Source: Mesocentrotus franciscanus (taxonomy: Eukaryota; Echinodermata; Echinoidea; Camarodonta; Strongylocentrotidae). Taken from it: a DNA stretch of 64,000 bases. The DNA lies in assembly GCA_037976565.1 (NCBI GenBank), contig CP137668.1, forward strand, positions 31,234,264 to 31,298,263, written 5' to 3'. The position numbers and the translations under genes are program-made. Every line of letters begins with the position of its first letter. The first letter of the stretch is position 1. Positions 12,301-20,800 of this stretch are shown piece after piece. The notes beneath the pieces were generated by a model that made no database searches, was not told the origin of the DNA, and saw only the letters and a list, made by a program, of their open reading frames with translations.

Positions 12301-15300
12301 GGGGGTAAGAAGAATTCTAAAAAGAAGTATATGTATTTTCTACAATGTTATTTTTCAATGTTCTCTTCGGCTTGCTGAGGTATACCATGTTCATTTTATC
12401 AGTTTCCGTATATTTTTTTATAAAAACATTGCCATGTAACTATTTCATGAAATATCTAGAAAATTTACCTCCAAAGGACAGACTTACTTATTTGCACTTT
12501 TCTTTTTCAATGATGAATACTGTATGACTTTGGTTTTGGGAGGGCTATCGCCATTTTTCATTTTCTGAAGATCTGGAAGAGAACAAGATATGAAACACAT
12601 TTAGTGATTGTCAATAAAAAAAAATTATCCTGATTTGGGGGTTCTTTTGGAGAAGGCATACAATCCATGAAAAGTAAACTTTATAAGGGAAGGCAATCAA
12701 GGCATACAATATTTGAAGTGGTTGTTTACATTGACCTGGCAGACAACATGTTTTGGAGCAAACAGTTTGAACAGACACAAACTTCCCCTGGCCCTTATTG
12801 AGGAAGCCAAATAATGGTTTACAGTACTTCTAAACAGTCCATTTTGTCATTTTGTTTTTCAACATCGAGTTTGAGTCTTCAATATATCTATGTTGCTTCA
12901 ATTCCAGAGGCCACTCCTGCATAACTCAAGTACAGTTCACAGTCACCAGAATTACATGTAGGTCAATCATAGGCAAATTTGAAGAGAGGAGAGCTCTTTG
13001 AGAAAAACTTTAGACATATGCCTTATGTTGCCTTTACCAACAAGGGTACCGTAAAACTACTAACCTATTCTATGATTATCATTCTCATCCCCTAACTTCC
13101 TCTTGAGATTCTTTGTGACCTTTGACATCGGTGGACAGGGCCTGTTGTCTTCTGAAACCTCGTCATCCGCGTCACTTTCTCCTGGCCTGCCTGGAGATTC
13201 ATTACCATTCTCAAGCAAACTGGAGTTGTCGTGGGAACTATTATCATCATCCTTTTAAGACATAATGAAAGATCAGAAATGAAATTTATAATGGTTGAAC
13301 TTATAAAGTGCTCTCCCCCAAGGATACAATTGAATAGAGTGCTACTATCCTGGTTTTAGCTGAGCTACCATGCTAAGGTGCTCAAGCATTCAAGAAACTG
13401 CTTTGCATTGTGTACCCATTTACTTCACTTAAGTTGAGATGCAACCAATGTAGATTGAGGTCTTTACCGAAAGGAAAATAAAGAAAAGTAGATTTGTATA
13501 TAAACTACAGAGGTAGCTCTGGCGTCAAATTAAGTTACAGTGTTATCGGACAGAAAACCCTAGAATAACAAACAAGGAGAGAAATCATTCATTCTTTTTT
13601 TCAAGGTTTATTAGAAGTAGAGATCCTACACATTAAAAAAAATAACAACAACTACAACAAAAATCTTTACCCAGGCCCTATTTCTTTGATGGAATAATTG
13701 TCTTGATTTAAATCAATCATGAATACCGGTAGTAACTGTTAATGAATTGGTACTCTACTGAGTAGGGCACATATCTTCATTTCCTGTGCACTGAAAATAA
13801 ATGGGGAATGGTTACTTATACATATGTTAATGATAACAAATGAATAATCTTGGACTTTGTAGCAAAGCAGTCAAGGATGCAGTACAGTGAACAGGAACAA
13901 ATCCATTTCCTTCACACTACTAACTTTGCTAGTATTTTTCTTACCAAATAAGGAATCTTCATGTTTCTAAACCATTGTGACTTGACAACATCAAGCTTCT
14001 TGCCATTGTATTTGACCTGTTAAAAAAAGAAAGAAAGAGAAAAGAAATATAGATTACTTGATTTATCAGATGGTTTGATAAAGGAATCTAAGGAATCAAT
14101 AGAATACATCGTATGCAGTACATGTGACAATTTTCTCATTACATCATACTGTTGTGAGATTCTTTCATACCTGCATCACTTCCATGTCATTATCCTAGAC
14201 TTTAAAAAGGCACATAAATAAATTTATTTATAATTATTCGTTGGCAATAGAAAAAAGTGGAAACATTTTAGGAAATGAAGAATAAAAAAGCATGGAAGCA
14301 AGCAAATGGATGAAGAACAGATGGTGTAAGTTGAATATAATGTAACATGACAAAGAATTAAGAGGAACAAGGGAAAATGAGAAGATTCTATTTCCTTACA
14401 ACAACAGAAGTAATATAATAAACACATTTTCCCACAAATATACAGTAGTCAGGGGGGAAAAATGACATATGCTTCATTTGAGTGTCAAGCTGACTTTGAT
14501 TCTTCAAACATTCCTCATTTAAAATGATATCCTATCCTCCATTCACTATATGACATTTTGTATATATCTTAGGCTCTACATGTACATGTAGTCCAAAATA
14601 GCTCTAGATTTTTTCTACAAAACACCACTGAGCTTCCCTCATCTTAATGAGTTGGGAAGAGGGGGGGCATCTTACCGAAGCCCATCCACATCCAGATCTC
14701 TTGCCAGGATTGAGAATGGATTTGATGTGAATGGCCCAGGCACTTGGTGAGTTGAAGATCTGTTTCTCTTTGCTCCAAAATATTCTCCCATCTGTCATCA
14801 GGTCGGCTGTGAACTTACTCCCCTGAATTAAAAAAAACAATACAATAAAAGAAATAACAAGATATTTGGTAAATATGAATTTGTAAAAAATTATAACAAA
14901 ATGAATAATGTATCCTAGGAGAAAAGGAGACACTTCGTAGTAGATTATGACACCTTCCATTTCACTTACCATTGAATAACCAACTTCGGCATTGCATGCT
15001 TGTCCATGGACACTTACTTTTGGATAAAGACTTTCAAAGTGATTTGGTCTGCTAGTACGAGAGCAAAATTATTTGTTCTAAGTTTTCTTTTCCTCACTTA
15101 CATTGTAACAACAATTCACCTGCATTCATAGCCATTGTAAAATGTCAACACACTTTAATTTTTTATAATTTTTTTGTGCTTTACAAAATACCTTCTTCCA
15201 TAAATTTCCATGCTAATTCAATTTACCATGTACTTGAAAGACAGGCAGCCATTAGCTTTTGAACCTACATCTTAACATGACATATGGTGTACTACCTTCC

Positions 15301-16499
15301 ATAACTTTCTGTACTATTAGTATTAGTCGTCACGTTCTAGGTACTTTCAGTGGTGGATTGATCGAGGGGGGGGGGGCCACTTGGCATACTGTGCACCTCA
15401 TCAAAACCTAATCTGGCATTATACGTACACAAACGAAGAAAAAAAAGGGCCAATGCTATAATTGAGCGCCCCCATGATCAATTAGACAATGAATGCATCT
15501 CAAAACTATAAGAAATTAACCTTATAATTTTGTGTATCTGAGATTTAGAGAACATGTGCCCCCTTTCCTACAAGAGAATCCTGGACATGCTTATTATGCT
15601 AAATGTATATTTGCTTACCAGGTATTCAATAGAGAGGCAGTCTTTCCCAGCCTCGACTACCCCATCACCCATGAGCATACTCAGGGTCACTCCTCGTCCC
15701 GTTAGTACTTTCTCCTTCTTGGGCGGACTCGTTGTGGAAGAGTCGATGCTGTCAGCCTCTGACATAGTCTCAGCTGCCTCATCATCCTTCAGAACATCCT
15801 TACGATCTTTAGAGAAAATATGAAAGATTGTAATATAATCATCAGAGATGAATTATTAATCAATAAGAAATTAATAATTAATTTTTTTTGGGGGGTGTAA
15901 TGAAATGAAAATTATGAAATGTCAAAGAGCAAAACAATATTAAATGAATTACATAAGGATTCTATTAATCAATGTTGACCTACATGTACATATACATTTT
16001 AAATGTTTCATGATAGCCTTCTCTCTATGTTTAAATTAAAGTCACCAAAAATAAATATTTTAAAAATTATCATAAAATAACTTAGGCTTTAGAAAAAAGA
16101 AGCATAATCAGCATAGATATCCAAACATGGATATCCAAACACTGAAAAAAGGAAAACCTTTTCTCTTCTACTTCAATCCAAATTACAAATATTTTCAGTA
16201 AATCACACTCAGTGACTCACAACATACAAACAGTCAAGCACTCCGATGTCTGAGTTCATTTTATTTCACTTTGTTTCATTTATTTTCATATTTCATACAT
16301 TTAGATATACCTTTCAAAATCAAGTACAAGTTTTTTTTGTGATGAAATTACAATCAAGATAACATAAAGATAAGTGGTCAATATTAAATAGAGTACTGAT
16401 TTAACTGAGAGAAATATGATCGGACCTACATGAAAGCTAGTCCACCCCCTGGACTGTTGTGCATGATTTCGCTATCGTCTGGTTGAGTGCACACCCCAT

Positions 16500-16534
<35 letters not shown>

Positions 16535-17367
16535 GCACATGCAGAATAGTCGTACTCCCACGATTTTTTTCGGGGAAAGTGAATCACTGGAGTAAGTGAA
16601 TGAGCGCGTAGTGAATCACTGGAGTAAGTGAATGAGCGCGGTAAGATGACTGCGCCATCTGTTGGTTATGTGAGGGGGTTGCGCATCAATAAAAATCGTC
16701 CAGGATATGGACTACATGAAAGCAAGCTTGTACAGTGTAGTTGTAAAGCTGTACGCCTGTAGCCGTAGGCCCCGAGTTGAACTGGCGCATGGTGAATACT
16801 AAAATTTACATCTAAAAATTTTAATAATCTAGCTAGTCTAGATCTGAGTTAATTAGTAAAACCAACTAGGCATAGATCTAGATCTACTCTTCATTACAAC
16901 TACAACTAGAATATTTTAACAAAAACTGAAACAGTATCACTGAATATCACTATCACTTTGTATCAGTATCAATCAGTAGCTGAACAGAGTCCAGTTAGTC
17001 CAGGCTGAAGAGCGTAGACGTAGTTCATTTGTAGTATACTATTGTTTGTAGAACAAACCACTAGTAACAAGCAACATAAGTTCATAATCATATACTTCAA
17101 CTCAATTTAAGTTAACACTAATCTGTAATCACATCACATTCACTTTTAATAATATTACTAGATTACTAAGTCTATAGATCTAGCTAGGCCTAGTAGTAGT
17201 ACTACTAGTTTCAGACACACAGACACAGTGCCCCAGTGGTTGTTGAGCCCGGGCCGACCCGGTTATTTAAGTTCATAATAACGATACAAAATCAAGACAA
17301 GAACACTTCAAAACATTGTCATTTCTTCTAAACAAATCATCATAATCAAATAAATTACTTTACCCAT
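6320..17367 (-). CDS. MPND: MPN domain-containing protein (MPND), 13 coding exons, frameshifted in exon 9
   Basis: The spliced product (about 476 aa if the frameshift is ignored; human MPND is about 471) has an N-terminal RAMA domain (about residues 45-135; RGVTLSMLMGDGVVEAG, FNSPSAWA, GCGWAS), an acidic linker, and a C-terminal JAMM/MPN domain starting near residue 230 (DPHTLV, DFHCHLT, SEVIGYLAGKW, GWYHSHP, YQPCLALIC, LWVMPP). MPND is known as a reader/protease-like protein of the JAMM family that binds N6-methyladenine-type DNA through RAMA. Coding exons in transcript order: 17364-17367, 15619-15806, 14676-14822, 13945-14016, 13065-13251, 12488-12572, 11896-11992, 10856-10928, 10086-10330, 9553-9623, 8642-8731, 7438-7530, 6320-6397. 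All splice phases agree except for a one-base loss in exon 9, just after HSHP. The gene is head-to-head with COPS8. The first exon, contributing only ATG G, is the least certain. Confidence 0.9.
6483..6700. repeat. (GAGAA)n microsatellite
   Basis: A near-perfect pentanucleotide array AAGAG/GAGAA runs for about 200 bp, with purine-rich degenerate flanks to 6760. It lies in the last MPND intron. The long open frames across it on both strands (Ser/Leu/Phe- or Arg/Glu-rich) are artefacts of the 5-bp period. Confidence 0.95.
7050..7420 (-). pseudogene. LINE reverse-transcriptase C-terminal relic (RTE-like)
   Basis: Minus-strand translation shows RWMGHVLRW, then EPVERA and GIREKGRPK, the pattern of the C-terminal end of endonuclease-reverse transcriptases of RTE-like non-LTR retrotransposons (R-W-x-G-H-V-x-R ... 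G-x-R-x-x-G-R-P-x). There is no full RT domain, and stops interrupt the surrounding frames. It is a dead fragment in the last MPND intron, in the same orientation as the gene. Confidence 0.75.
7438..7530 (-). CDS. MPND: MPND coding exon 12
   Basis: 31 codons, phase 0 at both ends. It encodes KYLVEYYKDSSDM then LDKMK. It matches the human MPND segment LLVEFYKGSPDLVRF..YLDKLK. The donor is GTTAGT and the acceptor TTTGCAG. Confidence 0.92.
7906..8127. repeat. Purine-rich low-complexity tract
   Basis: A/G-rich, with AAGAAGAAA and GAGGAGGAGG runs. The Leu/Ile/Phe-rich minus-strand open frame is a by-product of composition. Confidence 0.6.
8470..8616. mobile_element. Palindromic MITE, GGCCCTGTTTCATAAA family, copy 1
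   Basis: The ends are inverted repeats: GGACCCTATTTCACAAAACT on the left and the complement of GGCCCTGTTTCATAAAACTT on the right, each continuing into TTGTTATCAATA. A second copy in the opposite orientation lies at 49697-49845 and shares the internal AATCAAATGCCA segment. It is 147 bp, in the MPND intron between exons 11 and 12. Confidence 0.85.
8642..8731 (-). CDS. MPND: MPND coding exon 11
   Basis: 30 codons, phase 0. It encodes YGMPMDMSFSRQQDIFLTQ then VLAEM, aligned with human YGIPMDVEMAYVQDSFLTN..ILHEM. This is the C-terminal extension after the JAMM core. Confidence 0.93.
9150..9415 (-). repeat. Dispersed repeat, TETKYW/HAHESYV family, copy 1
   Basis: Minus-strand sequence running from CTGAGCATGAGCAGATAA through a CATGAAAGTTATGTAAT core to GTGCACTCCATGATACACAGG also occurs at about 51145-51385 and, more diverged, at about 50080-50230. 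The copy here has an open frame with TETKYWIHAHESYVIIHLC; the others are broken. It is an unclassified interspersed repeat, not a host exon. Confidence 0.65.
9553..9623 (-). CDS. MPND: MPND coding exon 10
   Basis: 71 nt, entering in phase 1 and leaving in phase 0. It encodes APYNRHKATKDSQMKALW then VMPPEE, matching human SPYYSGN..SKISPFWVMPPPE. It is part of the MPN fold. Confidence 0.93.
10086..10330 (-). CDS. MPND: MPND coding exon 9, JAMM motif, frameshifted
   Basis: The exon runs from the ATATGAGTATC acceptor side to donor GTGAGT. Its first part reads MSILQAFPCRCRLGE ... LVGWYHSHP in the frame set by exon 8. Immediately after HSHP the frame breaks: as written it ends in PTRH-stop. The other frame carries the expected PSLRDIECQMNYQL and YQPCLALIC and leaves in the phase needed by exon 10. 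One base is missing in the CC run at 10195-10196. JAMM proteins need H-x-H-x7-S-x2-D, and that spacing exists only if one base is counted back in. Likely an assembly or sequencing indel, possibly a real null allele. Confidence 0.93.
10540..10740 (+). repeat. tRNA-derived SINE
   Basis: A pol III A box (TAGCTCAGTTGG, 10548-10559) and B box (GGTTCGAAACC, 10590-10600) are spaced as in a tRNA, but the molecule does not close into an acceptor stem and runs into a non-tRNA body (CCGGGTCCTCGGAGAGGACC near 10646-10670). It is therefore a tRNA-headed SINE, antisense within MPND intron 8. The right boundary is uncertain. Confidence 0.7.
10856..10928 (-). CDS. MPND: MPND coding exon 8
   Basis: 73 nt, phase 0 in and 1 out. 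It encodes DFHCHLTTSEVIGYLAGKW, matching human DFHSHLTRSEVVGYLGGRW. The Glu in SEVIGYL is at the conserved JAMM glutamate position. Confidence 0.95.
11190..11415. mobile_element. Short inverted-repeat element with 11-bp flanking duplication
   Basis: The 11-mer AATAAAAACCA is present on both sides (11179-11189 and 11416-11426). Inside, ATTTTAAAAAGATAGTTATC (from 11198) is mirrored by the complement near 11394-11419 (GATAACATCTTTTTGG). It is 226 bp with no coding capacity, in MPND intron 7. Superfamily not assigned. Confidence 0.65.
11896..11992 (-). CDS. MPND: MPND coding exon 7
   Basis: 97 nt, phase 2 in and 0 out. It encodes KDPHTLVKCLSF then MGKLQPFTV and TTNCLLIV, matching human NPHTLVEVTSF..INKFQPFNV..SSNVLFLL. 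It is the start of the MPN domain. Confidence 0.94.
12488..12572 (-). CDS. MPND: MPND coding exon 6
   Basis: 85 nt, phase 1 in and 2 out. It encodes DLQKMKNGDSPPKTKV then IQYSSLKKKSAN, a basic linker joining the acidic region to the MPN domain. Confidence 0.88.
13065..13251 (-). CDS. MPND: MPND coding exon 5, acidic linker
   Basis: 187 nt, phase 0 in and 1 out. It encodes a Ser/Asp/Glu-rich segment (DDDNSSHDNSS ... ESDADDEVSEDN) followed by a basic NLKRKLGDEN. Human MPND has an acidic linker at the same place. The basic cluster could act as a nuclear signal (inference). Confidence 0.9.
13945..14016 (-). CDS. MPND: MPND coding exon 4
   Basis: 72 nt, phase 0. It encodes VKYNGKKLDVVKSQWFR, matching human VKYKGQKLDKYKATWLR. 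It closes the RAMA domain. Confidence 0.95.
14676..14822 (-). CDS. MPND: MPND coding exon 3, RAMA core
   Basis: 147 nt, phase 0. It encodes FTADLMTDGRIFW, IFNSPSAWA and GKRSGCGWAS. It matches human FLGDLQPDGRIMWQE..TFNSPSAWATH..KKSGCGWAS. The S-P-S-A-W signature is diagnostic of the RAMA fold, associated with binding of modified adenine in DNA. Confidence 0.96.
15345..15475. repeat. Possible hAT-like MITE fragment
   Basis: CAGTGGTGGATTGATCGAGG at the left and GCGCCCCCATGATCAATTAG at the right are roughly inverted. No target duplication could be matched, so this is a weak call. It lies in MPND intron 2. Confidence 0.35.
15619..15806 (-). CDS. MPND: MPND coding exon 2
   Basis: 188 nt, phase 1 in and 0 out. 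It begins RKDVLKDDEAAETMSEAD, a low-complexity N terminus, and continues with LTGRGVTLSMLMGDGVVEAG and LSIEYL, the first strand/helix of RAMA (human LTRRAVTLRVLLKDALLEPG..LSIYYL). Confidence 0.93.
16501..16532. repeat. (CA)n microsatellite
   Basis: A CACACA run of about 30 bp. Confidence 0.95.
16576..16643. repeat. Two-copy 35-bp tandem repeat
   Basis: GTGAATCACTGGAGTAAGTG followed by AATGAGCGCG occurs twice in direct succession, differing only at the junction. In MPND intron 1. Confidence 0.85.
17364..17367 (-). CDS. MPND: MPND putative coding exon 1 (ATG G only)
   Basis: ATG at 17367-17365 plus one G precedes a donor GTAAAG (17363-17358). The single-base overhang is exactly what exon 2 needs (G + AT = GAT), giving an N terminus MDRKDVLKDDE. 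No in-frame ATG lies upstream before a TAG about 25 codons away. The start is inferred from phase, not from homology; translation could also begin at the Met within exon 2. Confidence 0.5.
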
Positions 17368-17792
17368 GAATGAATTCAGCAAACCAGGATATTTATCACC
17401 AAGTAACAGCGATAACAACAGTGAAATGCAGTTGCAGTTTCTAAATTCTAGCAGTTTAGATGACAATTGGGTGAATTGAAGATGATCCGCATGTTATCTC
17501 TCTCTTTAGTCTTTGTTTTCTTCCGTGTGAGAAACACCTGTAGTGATTCCATCTCCCTGAAAGGGGTTTCAGCCTTAATATTATGGAACTGATCAGTATG
17601 GTAAAAGTAAAATATCACACAATAAAATGGATTCATACACATTTTTACAATTTTAATTATTATTTTGATCTGTTCAAAGGGGTTATGGGTTTATGGATAT
17701 TCAATCAGTATGATATTTAAGTGTAGATCTCTACACCTTTATTATTTTACCCCTATAAAGGGAAATGAAAGTGCCCATGTCCATTTACAAAG
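17368..17792. promoter_or_regulatory. Divergent promoter region between MPND and COPS8
   Basis: About 425 bp separate the inferred start codons of two head-to-head genes, so both 5' UTRs and promoters must share this stretch unless untranslated exons lie further away. No TATA box is obvious at a sensible distance. AAGATGGC overlapping the COPS8 start resembles a YY1 site, as often found at TATA-less housekeeping promoters. Confidence 0.55.
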
Positions 17793-17849
17793 ATGGCTGC
17801 TTTTGATGCGATTTCGCTCGTCGAGCAGTGTGAGCAACAAGAATTAGAG
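17793..17849 (+). CDS. COPS8: COPS8 exon 1
   Basis: 19 codons from ATGGCTGC to GAG before donor GTGAGA. The Met is shared with an AAGATGGC context. It encodes MAAFDAISLVEQCEQQELE. Confidence 0.95.
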
Positions 17850-20800
17850 GTGAGATTTCACGTTTATATTTGCGTATTCTAATGAACAAGCAATCGAATG
17901 GCTTAAAAATTCGATTTGAAGTGAAGATGACTCGTATTTGGAGTTCAATTTGTGTGTGAGGTGGGTAAGTCGATATGTGGTTTGTTATTTGTATGGTCCC
18001 ACACTATCAAAATCACGTAAGTAATACACTCACTGGCTCTTCCGATGAAGTCCAGCCCAAAACTGAGCTGAGCTGAGTGATGATGCATGATGCTGATGCA
18101 AGCCAGCAAGGATTCGGGCGAGGCGGGAGGGAAGCCGGAAGGGAAGGGGAGCGGAGGGGAGCTAGGGGGTATGGGGTGCTCATCAGATCAGACCAGACAC
18201 AGGTGCAAGAGATAGATCTAGGAGCATTTTGAATTTCCATGAAAACTTAGTTTAGTTTTAACTTTGCAATTGCAGTTTGCACTAACTGTAACTCAGTCAA
18301 GGGAGCTCGTAGTCTCGTACAGGAACATGAATCAAACAGCGGATTTGGGTCCTATTTTTCGAAAAGTAAAACGGTAGTAATTACAATTTTGACTTACATT
18401 GGTTTTCGACTCCTCTGGGCATCTGCAAAACCACTTGAAATTATAATTTGAAGAAGTCTTCGATGAGAAAAAGGTTGATTCCTCGTCTTAAACCGAGCCA
18501 TCCATGTTGTATCGTCGATTCAACATGGCAAAGAGAAAGCATGCTGGCAGCGGCGTAGCAAATATGAATATTCATGCTATAGAGTGCCGTTCGCTCGAAA
18601 ATGCTGAATATGCTCGAGGGTGAGAGGGGTCGTGCGTTGGTTATTCACCGCTCTGTTGTTTCGAGTCATGCATATTCAGCATTTTCGAGCGATCGGCGCT
18701 CTATAGCATGAATATTCATATTTGCTCCGCCGCTGCCGCGCATGCGTACCAAATCCGCTGTTTGATTTGTGTTCCTGTACTGGCTCTGGAGCTCCGACGC
18801 CGGAGCTCCCTGGAGTTAACTTTGCACATGATTTACAATACAAATTTAAAATCTAGATTCTAGGGCCTAGGGCACTCCAGCAAAGCATAGAGAGTCAATA
18901 CTAATGCATATTGACCTCTAGCACTGTACTACGTGCTGAGAGGCAGCAATTACACACAATACAGACACTGCACACAATTGCACAATAATACACACAATGA
19001 ATACGATGTGATTTGAATTTTCAAAATATTCTTTCTAACATCGGTAAGTTGAAAAGATTGTATTTTACTGCTATTTAGGTGTCATCAATTGTCACTAAAG
19101 TACTGATTTTGAGTGAACTCTGTTGAGTTTTGTACAGTGGTGTTTGAAATGTTGAGAATCAATAGAACAGTTTTAATACACGGCCAGGATAGTAATGCAG
19201 CTACGTGTGGGCCTAGGGGTGCTGGTCAGAGAATAAGGATCGTCCGCTTAAACAAGGATATCTTCGTAAACGCGGACAAATAAAGATCTTCCGCATTTTC
19301 GCGGACGTCCAGGGTTACCGATCTGCGCCTTGGCAATGCGAAAAACGGATTCCTCGATGATGCTCCATGATGCATGTATCACTTATGGCTGCAACACAGA
19401 AACTTTCACATTATGAACGATAAATCCTCGGGAAGACGGACAACTCATCAAAGTAGACTAGACAGTGAACTGGGGGTATTTTATGACGAGGCATCCGTTT
19501 TTCCGTTATTCAGTACGACTTTGGCCAATAATGATAACTGTAAGCAGTAGGGGCATTGGTCCGAGAATAAGGATCGTCCGCATAAACGAGGATCGTCTTC
19601 GTAAACGCGGACAGATGCGTCCGCAAAAATAAGGATCGTCTGCATTTTCGCAGATGTTTCTTATTTCTGATCCGCTTCTTGGCGATGCGAAAAACGGATT
19701 ACGTGATGATTTTTTTGATGCATTTCACATTGACTTTGTACAGAGACTTTCACGTTATGAGTGATAAATTCTCGGGAAGACGGACAACCCATAAAAGTAG
19801 ACGGTGAACTGGGGGTATTTTATTATGCAGAGTCCATTTTTAGCATCGCCAGCGTATGGTTCGGAGACCCGCAGAGTGCCGATGAAAAAAACCAGATGAT
19901 CCTTATTTTTAGGACGCAATTTGTCCGCGTTTACGAGGATATCCTTGTTTATGCGGACGATCCTCATTTTGGACCAGCGCCCCTACTGGTAAAGAAAACC
20001 AAACTGTCCACTAAAAACTTTTTTTTGTCCTTGTAAGTCGAGTTTGCATGGAGATTTAAGGGCTAGTGTTGACCAAGAAATTATGTACACAATGATCAAT
20101 GGGAATAACAGTAAATAAGAATGTTTCCCAACATTGGCGAAATGAAATTATTGTATTCAATTTTGTGTAATGGTCTTTGAAAGAGTTGAGATTCAGTAGA
20201 GGGTGTCTTTTAAAGATTTTTTAAAAAATGTGTACACTGTAATACATAAAGTATATCATTGTGGCTTTGAGTGTTAGAAAGTTGAATTTCCCTCCAGTTA
20301 CAACTGTTCTAGAGTTCTGGTAAATGATTTTTTCTTTGAGACAAACTTGATTTAGGCTGATGGGATGTGTGGACCAGCAAATGAAAAAAAAAATGAAATG
20401 AAGTTCTAAAGAAAGAAGACTCACATTTAACTCTTATTTACACATATATGGAGTTGGCATGGTTAATGCAGGACAATGTGTACATAGGTTGAGACTAAAC
20501 TTGAGACGAATAACCCAATTTTCCTGTCTTCATTCATTCATTCATTGCTCTGCAATTATATTGTTAATCAAATAGTTTAGCACACACACATCATTCATTT
20601 TGTAGTATTGAACATTTGCTGTAAATTTTACAATTCTGATTTTTTTTTTAAAGTGTTTTCTGTCATTCTCAGACCTTAAGTTTAACATTAAGAAGATGTC
20701 TGTTCCCTGTCCCAACCCTATGAAATGACCAAATGCTCCTGGTACTCAAATGAACTTACACCTTCCACCCTCCCTCTTTCTTTTCTCCATCTTTCTCTCT

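Noticed and set aside
18398..18501. Alternative first exon of MPND
   Set aside because: Joining it to MPND exon 2 gives an immediate stop (ATA TCG TAA), so the phase does not fit.
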